Positions 20,514 to 30,196 of a stretch of DNA of 64,000 nucleotides are shown one piece after another; within the stretch, counting starts at the first letter, position 1, and each line of letters starts with the position of its first letter. The DNA lies in assembly GCF_004114615.1 (NCBI RefSeq), contig NZ_CP035300.1:2790001-2854000 (forward strand). Reading direction: 5' to 3'. The translations under genes and the position numbers were made by a program. This stretch comes from Dyella sp. M7H15-1. Its GTDB lineage: Bacteria > Pseudomonadota > Gammaproteobacteria > Xanthomonadales > Rhodanobacteraceae. A model generated the notes under the pieces. It ran no database searches. It saw only the letters and a program-made list of their open reading frames with translations, and was not told the origin of the DNA.

Positions 20514-22727
20514 ATGCCTCGTCTTCGCGTACTTGCGATCGCCTTGTCCGTCGCGCTTGCTGCCTGCTCACCGTCTTCCCATAACGAAAACGGCAACACG
20601 CCCGGCGCTGCCAGTACTGCTCCGGCCAAGACCAGCACGGCTGCCGTGGCGGAAGCGCCGGCCAGCAATCCGTTCTTCACCGCCAGCACCTTGCCGTATC
20701 AGGCGCCGCCGTTCGACAAGATCAAGGACAGCGACTACCAGCCGGCGATGGAGGAGGGCATGAAGCAGCAGCTCGCCGAGGTCGAGAAGATCGCCAACAA
20801 CCCTGAGGCGTCGACGTTCGAGAACACTTACGTGGCGCTGGAGAAATCCGGTGTGCTGCTTACCCGCGTGATGAACGTGTTCAACGCGATCACCGCGGCC
20901 AATACCGACGATGCGCTGCAAAAGGTGCAGGAAGACGAAGCTCCCAAGCTAGCCGAGCACGCCGATGCCATCCACTTGAACGACAAACTGTTCCAGCGCA
21001 TCCAGACGGTCTACGACCAGCGCGATTCGCTCAAACTGGATCCGGAGTCGCAGCGCCTGGTCGAGGTGGTTTATCGCCAGTTCGTCATGGCCGGCGCCAA
21101 GCTATCCGAAGCCGACAAGACCAAGCTGAAGGAATACAACAAGGAAGAAGCCGGCCTGGAAGCGCAGTTCAACAAGAAGCTGCTGGCCGCGGCCAACAAC
21201 GGCGCTTTGGTCGTCGACGACAAGGCCAAGTTGGCCGGCCTTTCCGATGAGGATATCGCCGCTGCGGCGCAGGCTGCCAAGGATCGTCATCTGGACGGCA
21301 AGTGGGTGCTCACGCTACAGAACACCACCCAGCAGCCGCTGTTGCAGGATCTCAGCGATCGCGCCACGCGCCAGGCCCTGTTTGAAGCCTCATGGAACCG
21401 CGCCGAAAAGGGCGATGCCAACGACACCCGCGACACCATCGAGCGCATTGCACAGCTGCGTGCGCAGAAAGCCAAGCTGCTCGGCCTGCCCAACTTTGCC
21501 GCCTGGACCCTGGAAGACCAGATGGCGAAGACGCCTGAGACGGTCATGAGCTTCATGGATAAGCTTGCCCCCGCCGCCGTGGCGCGCGCGAAGCTTGAGG
21601 CTGCCGATATCCAGAAGCAGATCGACAAGGACCAGGCCGCCCTCAAGCAGCCGACCTTCAAGCTGGAAGCCTGGGATTGGGAGCACTACGCCGAAGAAGT
21701 GCGCAAGGCCAAGTACGATCTCGACGATGCGCAGATCAAACCCTACTTCGAATTGAACAATGTGCTGCAGAACGGCGTGTTCTTTGCTGCCAACCAGCTC
21801 TACGGCCTGACCTTCAAGGAGCGCAAGGATATTCCGGTCTACAACCCGGATGTGCGCGTGTTCGAAGTGTTCGACAAGGACGGTAAATCGCTGGCCCTGT
21901 TCTATTGCGACTACTTCAAGCGCGACAACAAGAACGGCGGCGCCTGGATGGATATTTTCGTCGGCCAGTCCAAGCTGATGAGTACCAAGCCGGTGATCTA
22001 CAACGTTGCCAACTTCACCAAGCCGGCCGCTGGCCAGCCTGCGCTGTTGTCGATGGATGACGTGATCACCATGTTCCACGAGTTCGGCCACGGACTACAT
22101 GGCCTGTTCTCCGACGTGCAATACCCGACCTTGTCCGGTACGGCCACCGCACGTGACTTCGTGGAATTCCCCTCGCAATTCAACGAGCATTGGGCCAGCG
22201 ATCCGAAGGTGTTCGCCAACTACGCCAAGCACTACCAGACCGGCGCACCGATGCCGCAGGAACTGGTCGAGAAGATCAAGAAAGCCCGCCTGTTCAACAA
22301 GGGCTACGACATGACCGAGCTGGTCGCCGCAGCGATGCTCGACATGAACTGGCATATGCTCGGCGCCGACCAGCCCAAGCAGGATGACGATGCGTTCGAA
22401 GTGGCTGCGCTGAAGAAGGATGGCGTGGATCTGTCCTACGTACCGCCGCGCTATCGTTCCAGCTATTTCCTGCATATCTGGAGCAATGGTTATGCGGCCG
22501 GTTACTACGCCTATCTGTGGACGCAGATGCTGGCCGATGATGCCTTTGAAGGCTTCGAGCAGCACGGTGGGTTGACGCGCGAAAATGGCGATCGTTTCCG
22601 TGCCGGCATTCTGTCGCGCGGCAACACGGTGGAATTGTCCAAGCTGTACAAGGATTGGCGCGGTCAGAACCCGAGCATCGAGCCGATGCTGATCGATCGA
22701 GGATTGAAGCAGGTGCCTGCGAAGTAA
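20514..22727 (+). CDS. dcp: M3 family peptidyl-dipeptidase (lipoprotein form)
   Basis: This 737-residue zinc metallopeptidase of the Dcp/thimet oligopeptidase family removes dipeptides from peptide C-termini. The catalytic motif FHEFGHGLHGLFS (HExxH) is near residue 522, with the downstream glutamate region EFPSQFNEHW. The N-terminus from the ATG at 20514 is MPRLRVLAIALSVALAACSP, a lipoprotein signal with an LAAC lipobox, so the protein is probably anchored facing the periplasm. A longer in-frame start at 20376 would bury the signal and is less likely. A bidirectional terminator follows the gene. Confidence 0.92.
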   Translation: MPRLRVLAIALSVALAACSPSSHNENGNTPGAASTAPAKTSTAAVAEAPASNPFFTASTLPYQAPPFDKIKDSDYQPAMEEGMKQQLAEVEKIANNPEASTFENTYVALEKSGVLLTRVMNVFNAITAANTDDALQKVQEDEAPKLAEHADAIHLNDKLFQRIQTVYDQRDSLKLDPESQRLVEVVYRQFVMAGAKLSEADKTKLKEYNKEEAGLEAQFNKKLLAAANNGALVVDDKAKLAGLSDEDIAAAAQAAKDRHLDGKWVLTLQNTTQQPLLQDLSDRATRQALFEASWNRAEKGDANDTRDTIERIAQLRAQKAKLLGLPNFAAWTLEDQMAKTPETVMSFMDKLAPAAVARAKLEAADIQKQIDKDQAALKQPTFKLEAWDWEHYAEEVRKAKYDLDDAQIKPYFELNNVLQNGVFFAANQLYGLTFKERKDIPVYNPDVRVFEVFDKDGKSLALFYCDYFKRDNKNGGAWMDIFVGQSKLMSTKPVIYNVANFTKPAAGQPALLSMDDVITMFHEFGHGLHGLFSDVQYPTLSGTATARDFVEFPSQFNEHWASDPKVFANYAKHYQTGAPMPQELVEKIKKARLFNKGYDMTELVAAAMLDMNWHMLGADQPKQDDDAFEVAALKKDGVDLSYVPPRYRSSYFLHIWSNGYAAGYYAYLWTQMLADDAFEGFEQHGGLTRENGDRFRAGILSRGNTVELSKLYKDWRGQNPSIEPMLIDRGLKQVPAK

Positions 22728-22744
22728 CGTTATCCGTCACAGCA

Positions 22745-22770
22745 AAAAGCCCGGCCTGAGCCGGGCTTTT
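22745..22770 (+). terminator. Bidirectional rho-independent terminator
   Basis: An 11-base stem AAAAGCCCGGC/GCCGGGCTTTT with loop CTGA lies between the convergent dcp and ompA-like genes. It has a T-run on one side and an A-run on the other, so it can terminate transcription from both directions. Confidence 0.9.
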
Positions 22771-22793
22771 CATGACGCCTTGCAGTCGTCCGA

Positions 22794-23924
22794 TTACTGC
22801 TGAACCTGCAATTCCGTACGACGGTTGCGTGCGCGACCGGCGGCGGTCTTGTTGGTGTCGATCGGATCGTTCAGACCATGGCCGATCGGACCTTCCAGAC
22901 GGCTTGCATCGATACCGTGCGAGGTTAGGTAGTCGTACACGATCTTCGCACGACGTTCCGACAGGCCCTGGTTGTAAGTGGCCGTGCCCACGCTGTCGGT
23001 GTAACCGGCAACGGTGACATGCACCTGCGGGTAACGCTTGAGCGTATCCACCGCCTGATCCAGGATCGCCATTGAATCGGATGCCGGCACGGCCAGCGTC
23101 GGTTCGATGTTGGTTTCGTGCTTCTTCGGACGGTCGAACTTGAAGTTCACGCCCTTCAAGTCGATCACGACCTTCTGCGGACAGCCATCCGGACCGACGA
23201 TCGTGCCTTCCGGCAGATCCGGGCACTTGTTGTCGCACAGGTTCACACCGTTGCGGAACTGCTTGGAGCAATCAGGCTGGGGTGGCGGAGGCGGTGCGGG
23301 TGGTGCGGCCGGGGCTGGCGGCGGGCCAAGACGAAACAGCAACATGAAATCCACCATGGCATCACCATAGCCGTTACGCCGGGGGAAGGTCTTGTCGTCC
23401 CAATCGTAGCGATACTTGATTTCGCCGCGGAAATCGATATTTTCGGTGATCGTCTTGGCAAGACCGACACCGCCTTCGGCTGCCGGATCAACCTTGCGAT
23501 TGAAGGTGTTGACGTGCTGGCTGGCCATCACGCCGCCAACCACGTACGGACGCCACGCATTCCAGTCGAGAAAGTAGTAGCGCGCGTCGACGCCAAAGTT
23601 GTTGCTCGACCAGCGGCCGGCATCGAGATAACCATGGAAGGTACGGCGTGTGCGATCTGCAAAGATATCGATCGACACGTTCGGTGAAATGAACTTGCCG
23701 AGCACGAGACCATAGTAGATCTGGTTTTTATTGGTAAGACGCTTGGTATCGTTGTGGTAGTAACCCACCGTCGGGCCCAGATACCAGCGGTCATCATAGG
23801 TGGTGTTGGTGACGTCACTGCTCGAACTGCCAGCGGCAATCGAAGTATTGTCTTGCGCATGCACGACACCCGCGCCGCCCAAAGCAAGTGCAACTAAAAA
23901 ATACAGACTCCTACGCTTTACCAT
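22794..23924 (-). CDS. OmpA family outer-membrane protein
   Basis: This 376-residue protein has a signal peptide (FLVALALGGAGVVHA), an N-terminal beta-barrel of about 200 residues, and a proline/alanine-rich hinge (PPPAPAAPPAPPPPP). A short cysteine-containing block follows (DCSKQFRNGVNLCDNKCPD), then a C-terminal OmpA peptidoglycan-binding domain. The last includes VTVAGYTDSVGTATYNQGLSE, RRAKIVYDYL and the closing RARNRRTELQVQ. It anchors the outer membrane to peptidoglycan. It ends next to the shared terminator with dcp and has its own upstream region of about 440 bases. Confidence 0.9.
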   Translation of the reverse strand: MVKRRSLYFLVALALGGAGVVHAQDNTSIAAGSSSSDVTNTTYDDRWYLGPTVGYYHNDTKRLTNKNQIYYGLVLGKFISPNVSIDIFADRTRRTFHGYLDAGRWSSNNFGVDARYYFLDWNAWRPYVVGGVMASQHVNTFNRKVDPAAEGGVGLAKTITENIDFRGEIKYRYDWDDKTFPRRNGYGDAMVDFMLLFRLGPPPAPAAPPAPPPPPQPDCSKQFRNGVNLCDNKCPDLPEGTIVGPDGCPQKVVIDLKGVNFKFDRPKKHETNIEPTLAVPASDSMAILDQAVDTLKRYPQVHVTVAGYTDSVGTATYNQGLSERRAKIVYDYLTSHGIDASRLEGPIGHGLNDPIDTNKTAAGRARNRRTELQVQQ

Positions 23925-24363
23925 GAGGTGTCTCCTCTTTATGTGTTATCGGCACCTGTCCAGTAGGGATCAAGCGCCACCAGCTTTATGCAGCCGATGC
24001 GGCCTGTTAAATACCAACAGCTTGGCGGGTGTGCGCCAAGGTCCTACGAATCCATCCGCACTTCATGTGTGACTTTGAATTTTCTCCCTTGAATGGAGCG
24101 TAACGTAGATGTTCGCCCTGGGCTTTCGTGTGAAAGCCTGAGCGATATTGCTTTAACGCGATCTTTATTGTGAACACGAGGCGTCTTGGATATGTCGTCA
24201 AATTGTGAAAATCGCCTTCACGGTTCGTTGTGAAAAAGGGTGAAATTGCCTTCCCCTGCTGTGACAGACGTCGCGAGTTGCTGCGAACAGACAGGGCTGG
24301 TGACGACGGCGATACTTATTCAGCGTTGCCTTAAGGTAAGCAGACTGAGGGGTGGGGTGACTT
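23925..24363. other. Divergent intergenic region between the OmpA and hydrolase genes
   Basis: This stretch of about 440 bases contains no convincing open frame. It is relatively A/T-rich around 24070-24250, where short direct repeats of the TTGTGAAAA type occur (near 24201 and 24227). It presumably holds the promoters of both flanking genes, but no clear -35/-10 pair could be chosen. Confidence 0.4.
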
Positions 24364-25248
24364 ATGGAACGACACGGGCAAGTGCAAGCCGACAATCGTC
24401 ACGCAACCGATCAATCGGGCGCGACATGGCTGACCATGCCGGACGGACAAGTGCTGTATCTGCGCGACTGGCCGAATCCGTCTGCGCGCGATGCCGTGTT
24501 GATCGTGCATGGACTGGGCGAGCACAGCGGACGTTACGAACGGCTCGCCCGATGGTTTCTGACACGCGGTTATGCAGTGCGCAGCTATGACCAGCGCGGC
24601 CACGGCCATACGCCAGGCCAGCGCGCCGCCATCAGGCGCAGCGACGACCTGCTGCGGGATCTGGCGGTTGTCTACAACGATTACACCGCCAGTTTTGGCA
24701 GGCAACCCCTGCTGCTTGGCCACAGCATGGGTGGTGCAGTGGCGCTACGCACTGTGCTCGATGGTCGGGTTGAGCCACCGGCCCTGATTCTTTCCTCTCC
24801 CGCCTTGCGTACTTACGAGGCGCTGTGGCTGCGCCGGCTGGCGGCTTTGTTGACACGCATCCTGCCCAATCTGCCCTTGCGTAACGGTTTGCCGCTGGAT
24901 GGTTTGTCACACGATTCCAAGGTGATTGAAGACTATCGTAACGACGCGCTTTGCAACCCGGGAGCGATCACGCCACGCTTGGCGGATTTCATCTTTCGCG
25001 CTGGCGTGTCTAGCATCGCTGATGCGTGGCGTCTGAAGGTGCCGACACTGTTGCTGGTCGCGGGCAGCGACCGGTTGGTCGACCCTTCAGGCAGTCGTGA
25101 TTTCGCGGATGGCGCGTGGGTGACGAAACAGCTCACCAGCCGCTTCTTTGACACGCTGTTCCATGAGCTGTTCAACGAAACGGAAACGGGACGCCATCAG
25201 GTGCTTGCCCAGTTGAGTGATTGGTTGCGACGCAGTAGCGCGGTCTGA
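24364..25248 (+). CDS. Alpha/beta hydrolase, monoacylglycerol lipase-like
   Basis: This 294-residue alpha/beta hydrolase belongs to the serine aminopeptidase S33/monoglyceride lipase group. The oxyanion region LIVHGLGEHSGRYERLA is near residues 45-61, followed by YDQRGHGHTPGQR, the nucleophile elbow LLGHSMGGAVA (Ser near 120), the acid in VAGSDRLVDP and a histidine near the C-terminus (LFHELFNETETGR). There is no signal peptide, so it is cytosolic. It probably hydrolyses a lipid ester; the substrate is unknown. It stands alone between a divergent OmpA gene and a convergent CsbD gene. Confidence 0.82.
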   Translation: MERHGQVQADNRHATDQSGATWLTMPDGQVLYLRDWPNPSARDAVLIVHGLGEHSGRYERLARWFLTRGYAVRSYDQRGHGHTPGQRAAIRRSDDLLRDLAVVYNDYTASFGRQPLLLGHSMGGAVALRTVLDGRVEPPALILSSPALRTYEALWLRRLAALLTRILPNLPLRNGLPLDGLSHDSKVIEDYRNDALCNPGAITPRLADFIFRAGVSSIADAWRLKVPTLLLVAGSDRLVDPSGSRDFADGAWVTKQLTSRFFDTLFHELFNETETGRHQVLAQLSDWLRRSSAV

Positions 25249-25363
25249 AGTAGCGAGCATTTTTTGCACGATCTTTGATCCGTCACCCCGCGCCAGCCAT
25301 AACGCGTTCTGCTCGGTAACGCGCGCTGGTGCGGGGGCACGGTCAAACGATGAACGAAAGATA

Positions 25364-25591
25364 TCAGTGGTGCCGGTTGGACGAGGTGTGACTGCCTATT
25401 TGAGTCTCGAACTCGCGAACCTGTTTTTCGGCTTCGGAGTGGCTGATGCCATAGCGTTTCTCTACCTTGTCAGTCAGATAATTGATGCTGCCATCGCTGA
25501 CTTTCAGATCGTCATCGGTCAGCTTTCCCCAATGCTGTTTGATGTTTGGGGTGAGACTCTTCCACTGTTCCTTGATCATGTCCTGGTTCAT
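25364..25591 (-). CDS. CsbD family stress protein
   Basis: This 75-residue hydrophilic protein has the CsbD pattern: MNQDMIKEQWKSLTPNIKQHWGKLTDDDL near the start, then a central YLTDKVEKRYGIS and AEKQVREFE. CsbD proteins are small general-stress proteins of unknown mechanism. It is a single gene with no partner in the same direction. About 220 bases upstream (25592-25813) contain no other gene. Confidence 0.87.
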   Translation of the reverse strand: MNQDMIKEQWKSLTPNIKQHWGKLTDDDLKVSDGSINYLTDKVEKRYGISHSEAEKQVREFETQIGSHTSSNRHH

Positions 25592-25813
25592 GACGCTACC
25601 TCTTCATCTTAAAGGAATGCACTGAGCGGATATGTGCCTAGTGCGGGTACCGATTCGATCACTTTGGGTGTAAATCATTCGTCCTTTGTTTGTATAGCTA
25701 GATTGTGAACGTTCACCTATATGAAAGCGCGTCCATGCACCGCGCCATGGGCATTCACGACGAGAGCGTAATGTTTGTGTGTCGTTTTTATTATCAGGCT
25801 GTGTAGTGCGCGA

Positions 25814-26629
25814 TCACAGCATTGTCATGGGAGCTTGTGTCGTGTGCGTCAAGTACGCAGCGCCCGTGGGCAAATCGCCAATCATGCGTGTGGCGAGGCC
25901 GTCATAGTCGTAGTTGAAATGGTGATCACCCGGCATTTCGTAGACTTTCACCCATTTGGGCAGTTTGTGATCATCGCAGATGGTGTCGTCGCTGTCGTCG
26001 TGGCCGTAATAGCAGATCACAGGAGGTTTGTTTTGTAACGCGGTAATGGGTGGCATTGCAGGGTAGTGCGGCACTGGGTTGATCCACTGCATCACTTCCT
26101 TGATATGTGTCTTGAGCCAGTTCTCGCGCATCATGATGTAGCCTTCCAGTTCCACCTCGAAGCTCACGTCCTGGCTGGGCGAGAGCAGCACCATTTGTAC
26201 GATGCGCTCGCGATTGGCGCGGCTCAGCTTGTTGACGATAGTGGGAAGCACGTCGGCGCCAAACGAGAAACCGATCAACCACACTTTTTGCTTGTGCCAT
26301 TGCATGGTGTACTTGGTGATCAGTGCATCGAGTTCCTGTGCGGATTGTTCGGGCGAACGATTGCGCCAGTAGTAGTCCAGGCAGCTCACTCCAAGCACCG
26401 GTACACCGCGCGCGACCAGTCGCTTGCCCATTTCCTTGTCCAGATCGCGCCAGCCGCCGTCACCCGAATAGAACACGGCCAGTACATCGTCATGCCCAGC
26501 CGGCGCCGGCACGGTGGGCATCAGCTTGACGGTCGCGTCCTCAAGCCGCGGGCGGAGCGGGGGCGTCCAGATGATGATGGCAGCGGCGATCGCCAGGCAG
26601 ACTATGATCGCGGTAACGCGAAATTTCAT
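25814..26629 (-). CDS. AcvB/VirJ-like lysyl-phosphatidylglycerol hydrolase
   Basis: This 271-residue protein has an N-terminal membrane anchor or signal (VTAIIVCLAIAAAIIIW). A VirJ/AcvB alpha/beta-hydrolase domain follows: VLAVFYSGDGGWRDLDKEMG, LGVSCLDYYW, the nucleophile motif LIGFSFGADVLP, an acid in YYGHDDSDD and a histidine in MPGDHHFNYD. In Agrobacterium AcvB hydrolyses lysyl-phosphatidylglycerol made by LpiA. Here the gene starts inside the end of the mprF/lpiA homologue (ATGA overlap at 26626-26629), giving the same pairing. Unlike full AcvB, only one VirJ domain is present. A longer upstream frame exists but lies within mprF. Confidence 0.85.
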   Translation of the reverse strand: MKFRVTAIIVCLAIAAAIIIWTPPLRPRLEDATVKLMPTVPAPAGHDDVLAVFYSGDGGWRDLDKEMGKRLVARGVPVLGVSCLDYYWRNRSPEQSAQELDALITKYTMQWHKQKVWLIGFSFGADVLPTIVNKLSRANRERIVQMVLLSPSQDVSFEVELEGYIMMRENWLKTHIKEVMQWINPVPHYPAMPPITALQNKPPVICYYGHDDSDDTICDDHKLPKWVKVYEMPGDHHFNYDYDGLATRMIGDLPTGAAYLTHTTQAPMTML

Positions 26630-29256
26630 CGACGCACAACTCCAGTAAGGCCGCCCGAGATCAGGCTGGCGACATTGGTGAGCACCACCGGCAAGGCGAT
26701 GCCGCCCGGCACTGCCATGTAGCGCGGCTCCCACTCGGGATCGAACTTGTCTTTGTAGCGGTGCAGGCCCTGGAAATTATAGAAGCGTTCGCCACGACCA
26801 AAGATGAGCGCGCCGAAGCGGTTCCATAACGGCGCCTGTCGGCGGCTCTGCAGGCCCGACAGCGACGCCATCCCTAAGTTGAACCAGCGGTAGCCTTGCG
26901 TCCTCGCCCACTGCATCAGTTCCACGAATAGATAATCCATCAGACCCGCGGGGCCGTCCGGCAAATGCCGCATAAGATCCACCGAGGCTTCTTCCATGCT
27001 TTCGCACAGGAACATGTTGGCGAAGGCGATCGGCTTGTTGTCCTGCCACACCACTGCCATCGGCATGCGCGATAGGTATGGTTCGTCGAAGGCGCCGAGC
27101 GAGAAACCTTTCTCGCGGACACGCTTGTCGCGCAGCCAGGCATCGGAAACTGGCTTGAGCCGTGGCAGCAGCGCAGGCACTTCAGCGGTCGGCACGATCT
27201 CCAACCGCAGGCCGTCGCGGTTCAGCTTGTTGACGGTGCCGCGCAATGTTTTCTTCGATTTGCCATCGAGGTTGAACTGCTCCAGCTTGACGCGAGCTTC
27301 CTCGCCGATTTTGAGCAGGCTCATACCTACTTCGAGATAAAGATCCAGATCGGCCGGCGCTACCTGGTAGAACACCGGCCAGCCGCCACCGCGTTCGCAG
27401 CGCTCGTGGAAAGTCCACACCAGTTCCTGTCGCGCGCGATCGTCCCGGCCCACTGGATCGCCCATCGCCACCCAGCTTCGGCCTTCGATGCCGTACATCA
27501 GGAAGGCCCTATCTTCTAGATCGAACAACAGGCTCTTGTCACCCATCAAGGCCAGATGCGCCTGTGCGCAGTGGTAGTGCTTGATCAGCGGCAAGGCACG
27601 CGCCAGTTCGGCTTCATGCGGCAGGGTGGGGCGTGGGCGTGCGGAACGGATCAGTGTGGTTAGCGCAAACAACAGCGCCACGCCCGTCGCGCCGACCAGC
27701 GCACGCAGCGCGCGTGGCGCATTGCCGTGGTAGAAGCTGAATTGCCACCACAGGTCACGGCTGTATTCCACATGCTGGTAGCTGAAAAACACCAGCCACA
27801 CGGTGCAGCCCAGCACCGTTGCGCACGCCAACAACCAACCGAACGAGAACGTGACTTCGAATAGCGAAGCACGTCGGTAGAACAATCGATGCGCAGGCGC
27901 CAGCGCTATGGCAAGCAGGATCAGCAGCCCAGCTTCTTCGTAATCGATGCCTTTCAGCAATGAAGCCACTGCACCGGCGATCAGCAGCACCAGTGTCAGC
28001 CAGTACGCCGCGTCGAGCCGGCGTTGCAGGCCGCGCGCAAGAATCAGCAGCGACATGCCGATCACGCTGCTGAGAAAGTGCGAAGCTTCCATCACCGGCA
28101 GCGGCAACAGATCGCTGAGCAATTCCAGGCGTCCCGGCAACACCGCCGTGGCGCCGGAGAACAGCAGCACCGCCCCGGATACGAGCGTGAGTCCAGCGAA
28201 GAATGGCGGCAAGATACCGTTGAACCACGGCGAGAGCAGTGTGGCCTGGCGCAATCCGCGCGTTTCGCGGATCACCACTGCGACGGTTGCCGCGCAGAGT
28301 GGCAGCAGATAGTAGACGCCGCGATATGCGGCCAGCGCACCCAGGATGGGCGCCGAAAGCGCCTGATTGCCGGTGGCGCCGAAGCCCGCCAGCATCACCG
28401 CTTCGAATACCCCCAGTCCGCCCGGTACGTGGCTGATCAGGCCGGCAATTTGCGCCAGCGCAAAAATCGCCAGGAACGAGCCGAAATGCAAGGCCATCGC
28501 ATCCGGCATTAGCGCATACAGCACGGCAGCAGCCAGGCCCCAATCCAGTGCGCCGACAAAAATCTGCCGCAAGCCGATGGTGATCGGCGGCATGTGCACA
28601 TGCCAGCGCCACAAGCGGATCGGCTTGCGCAGCACCAGACCGCCGATCAACCACAGCAGCGGAATCGCACATAACACCACACCCAGCAGCAGTCGCGCGG
28701 AGGCCAGCGGCATACCTGCCGGCAAGGGCACCAGCAGCAGCGTGACCCCGGTGATCGCGAACAGGCCCAGCCAGAAGCTGATCGTGCAGAACAGTACGAT
28801 CTTGGCAACTTCCAGCGTCGACAAGCCAGCCTGGATATAGAAGCGGTAACGAATCGAGCCCGACACCAGCATTGCCATGCCCAGCGTGTTGCTGAAGGCG
28901 TAGCTGATGAAAGAGATCAGTGCCACGCGTGGACGCGGCAGCTTGCGGCCGATCGAGCCGAGTGCGAACAGATCGTAGAGCGGCATCACCGCATAGCCGA
29001 GCGCAGTCAACACGATGGCCTGGCCGATGCGGCCGCGGCGCAGGCGATGCATGTATTCGCCGACCTGGTGATAGCTCACCTCGCCGGCCAGCCGGTACAG
29101 CGCCCACAACGCCAGGCCCAGCATCAACACCGACAAAGCTGGACCGCCAAACCGACGCAACCAGACCGGGCCCGGCCGGCTCAAGGCATCTTCCTGGCTA
29201 AGGACTTCGGCCCCGCCTTGTTGCTCCACGCTAAAACTCTCTTGATTCCCCAGCAT
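26626..29256 (-). CDS. mprF: MprF/LpiA lysyl-phosphatidylglycerol synthase-flippase
   Basis: This 876-residue protein has the two MprF parts. The N-terminal part (residues about 35-550) consists of multiple membrane segments, including a flippase-like region with SNTLGMAMLVSGSIRYR and ISHVPGGLGVFEAVML. The cytosolic C-terminal DUF2156 GNAT-like synthase (about 560-870) has LMGDKSLLFDLEDRAFLMYG, VAMGDPVG and LMDYLFVELMQWA. It transfers an amino acid, usually lysine, from tRNA to phosphatidylglycerol, lowering surface charge against cationic peptides and acid. It is translationally coupled to the acvB-like gene. Confidence 0.92.
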   Translation of the reverse strand: MLGNQESFSVEQQGGAEVLSQEDALSRPGPVWLRRFGGPALSVLMLGLALWALYRLAGEVSYHQVGEYMHRLRRGRIGQAIVLTALGYAVMPLYDLFALGSIGRKLPRPRVALISFISYAFSNTLGMAMLVSGSIRYRFYIQAGLSTLEVAKIVLFCTISFWLGLFAITGVTLLLVPLPAGMPLASARLLLGVVLCAIPLLWLIGGLVLRKPIRLWRWHVHMPPITIGLRQIFVGALDWGLAAAVLYALMPDAMALHFGSFLAIFALAQIAGLISHVPGGLGVFEAVMLAGFGATGNQALSAPILGALAAYRGVYYLLPLCAATVAVVIRETRGLRQATLLSPWFNGILPPFFAGLTLVSGAVLLFSGATAVLPGRLELLSDLLPLPVMEASHFLSSVIGMSLLILARGLQRRLDAAYWLTLVLLIAGAVASLLKGIDYEEAGLLILLAIALAPAHRLFYRRASLFEVTFSFGWLLACATVLGCTVWLVFFSYQHVEYSRDLWWQFSFYHGNAPRALRALVGATGVALLFALTTLIRSARPRPTLPHEAELARALPLIKHYHCAQAHLALMGDKSLLFDLEDRAFLMYGIEGRSWVAMGDPVGRDDRARQELVWTFHERCERGGGWPVFYQVAPADLDLYLEVGMSLLKIGEEARVKLEQFNLDGKSKKTLRGTVNKLNRDGLRLEIVPTAEVPALLPRLKPVSDAWLRDKRVREKGFSLGAFDEPYLSRMPMAVVWQDNKPIAFANMFLCESMEEASVDLMRHLPDGPAGLMDYLFVELMQWARTQGYRWFNLGMASLSGLQSRRQAPLWNRFGALIFGRGERFYNFQGLHRYKDKFDPEWEPRYMAVPGGIALPVVLTNVASLISGGLTGVVRR

Positions 29257-29462
29257 TGAAATGGTGCCACATCAAGCATGACGGGCAATAATTTGCGGCG
29301 TGCTACGCGACCGCATGTCTACGACAGATGGTCCATTCCGGACGGTCCACCACAGACGTTTGAGCCTGGATGCTTTTGCAACCATGCACGCGACAAGGAC
29401 ATGTTCAACAACAAAAGGGCGCCCGTGTCGGATCGCCCCGGAGTCCATCATCTCGGCAAGGC

Positions 29463-30071
29463 TCAGCTCTTCTTGACCTCGAAGGTCTTGCTCTGCACCT
29501 GCTTGCCGTTGAGCGAGATGTCTACCTTGTACTTGCCCTCCGGCCACAGGTTCGGGTTCTGCACGCGGAAGGTGGTGGTGGCTGGGCCGTCGGCGATGAT
29601 CGACTGGCTGGTGTTGGTTACCAACTGGCTATTGCCTTCCAGATAACTCCACTTCGCATTGAGCGTGGCGCCGGGGGTGCTGCCACGGGTGTCGACGCTG
29701 ACATAGATGGTCTTCTGGTTCGGCGAGAAGGTGGTGACTTCCTTCTTCACCTTGTGATCCGGATTGACCGCATCACCCAGGGTGATGCCACTCACCTGGA
29801 AGCCGTTGTCGGTAGCTACCGGCGTGGCTGCGGCAGGCGCCGGAGTTGCGGTGCCGGCGTGGGCAGGGGCCGTGGTGGTGCTTGCCGGGGCTGCGGCCGT
29901 GCCGGCAGCGGCGGGGTGGGCGGTGGTGCTCGGTGCGGATGGTGCGGGCGCAGTGCTGGGAGCGGCGGGCTTGTTCGCAGGCTGCTGCTCGTTCTTGCCG
30001 CAGGCGCTGAGCGCCAGCAGGCCGGCAAACGTGATGCTGTAGAGGGCGGCAGAACGTGCGGAGAGTTTCAT
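29463..30071 (-). CDS. Lipoprotein with Ala/Pro/Thr-rich linker and beta-sandwich domain
   Basis: This 202-residue predicted lipoprotein has the signal and lipobox ITFAGLLALSACGKN and a low-complexity linker of about 60 residues rich in Ala, Pro and Thr. A C-terminal domain of about 105 residues reads like an Ig-type beta sandwich (ISGITLGDAVNPDHKV...SVDTRGSTPGATLNAKWSYL...NLWPEGKYKVDISLNGKQ). The domain pattern suggests a surface or periplasmic binding module; I do not recognise the family. The frame extends upstream, but the ATG at 30071 gives the lipoprotein signal. It stands alone between mprF and queF. Confidence 0.7.
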   Translation of the reverse strand: MKLSARSAALYSITFAGLLALSACGKNEQQPANKPAAPSTAPAPSAPSTTAHPAAAGTAAAPASTTTAPAHAGTATPAPAAATPVATDNGFQVSGITLGDAVNPDHKVKKEVTTFSPNQKTIYVSVDTRGSTPGATLNAKWSYLEGNSQLVTNTSQSIIADGPATTTFRVQNPNLWPEGKYKVDISLNGKQVQSKTFEVKKS

Positions 30072-30196
30072 GTGTGGGATTCCGAAATAAGGGAGCGGGA
30101 GAACCGAGGCTGACGACTTCGGACCAGAAAACAAGGCTAGCGCCGTCGATCTGAAGTGCCGATGACCAAAACGATGAAGTTTACCTGCTTGCGGGG

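Noticed and set aside
27755-29107. A 450-codon minus-strand frame within mprF
   Set aside because: It overlaps the mprF membrane domain in another frame; composition is Arg/Ala/Gly-rich as expected for a GC-rich shadow frame.
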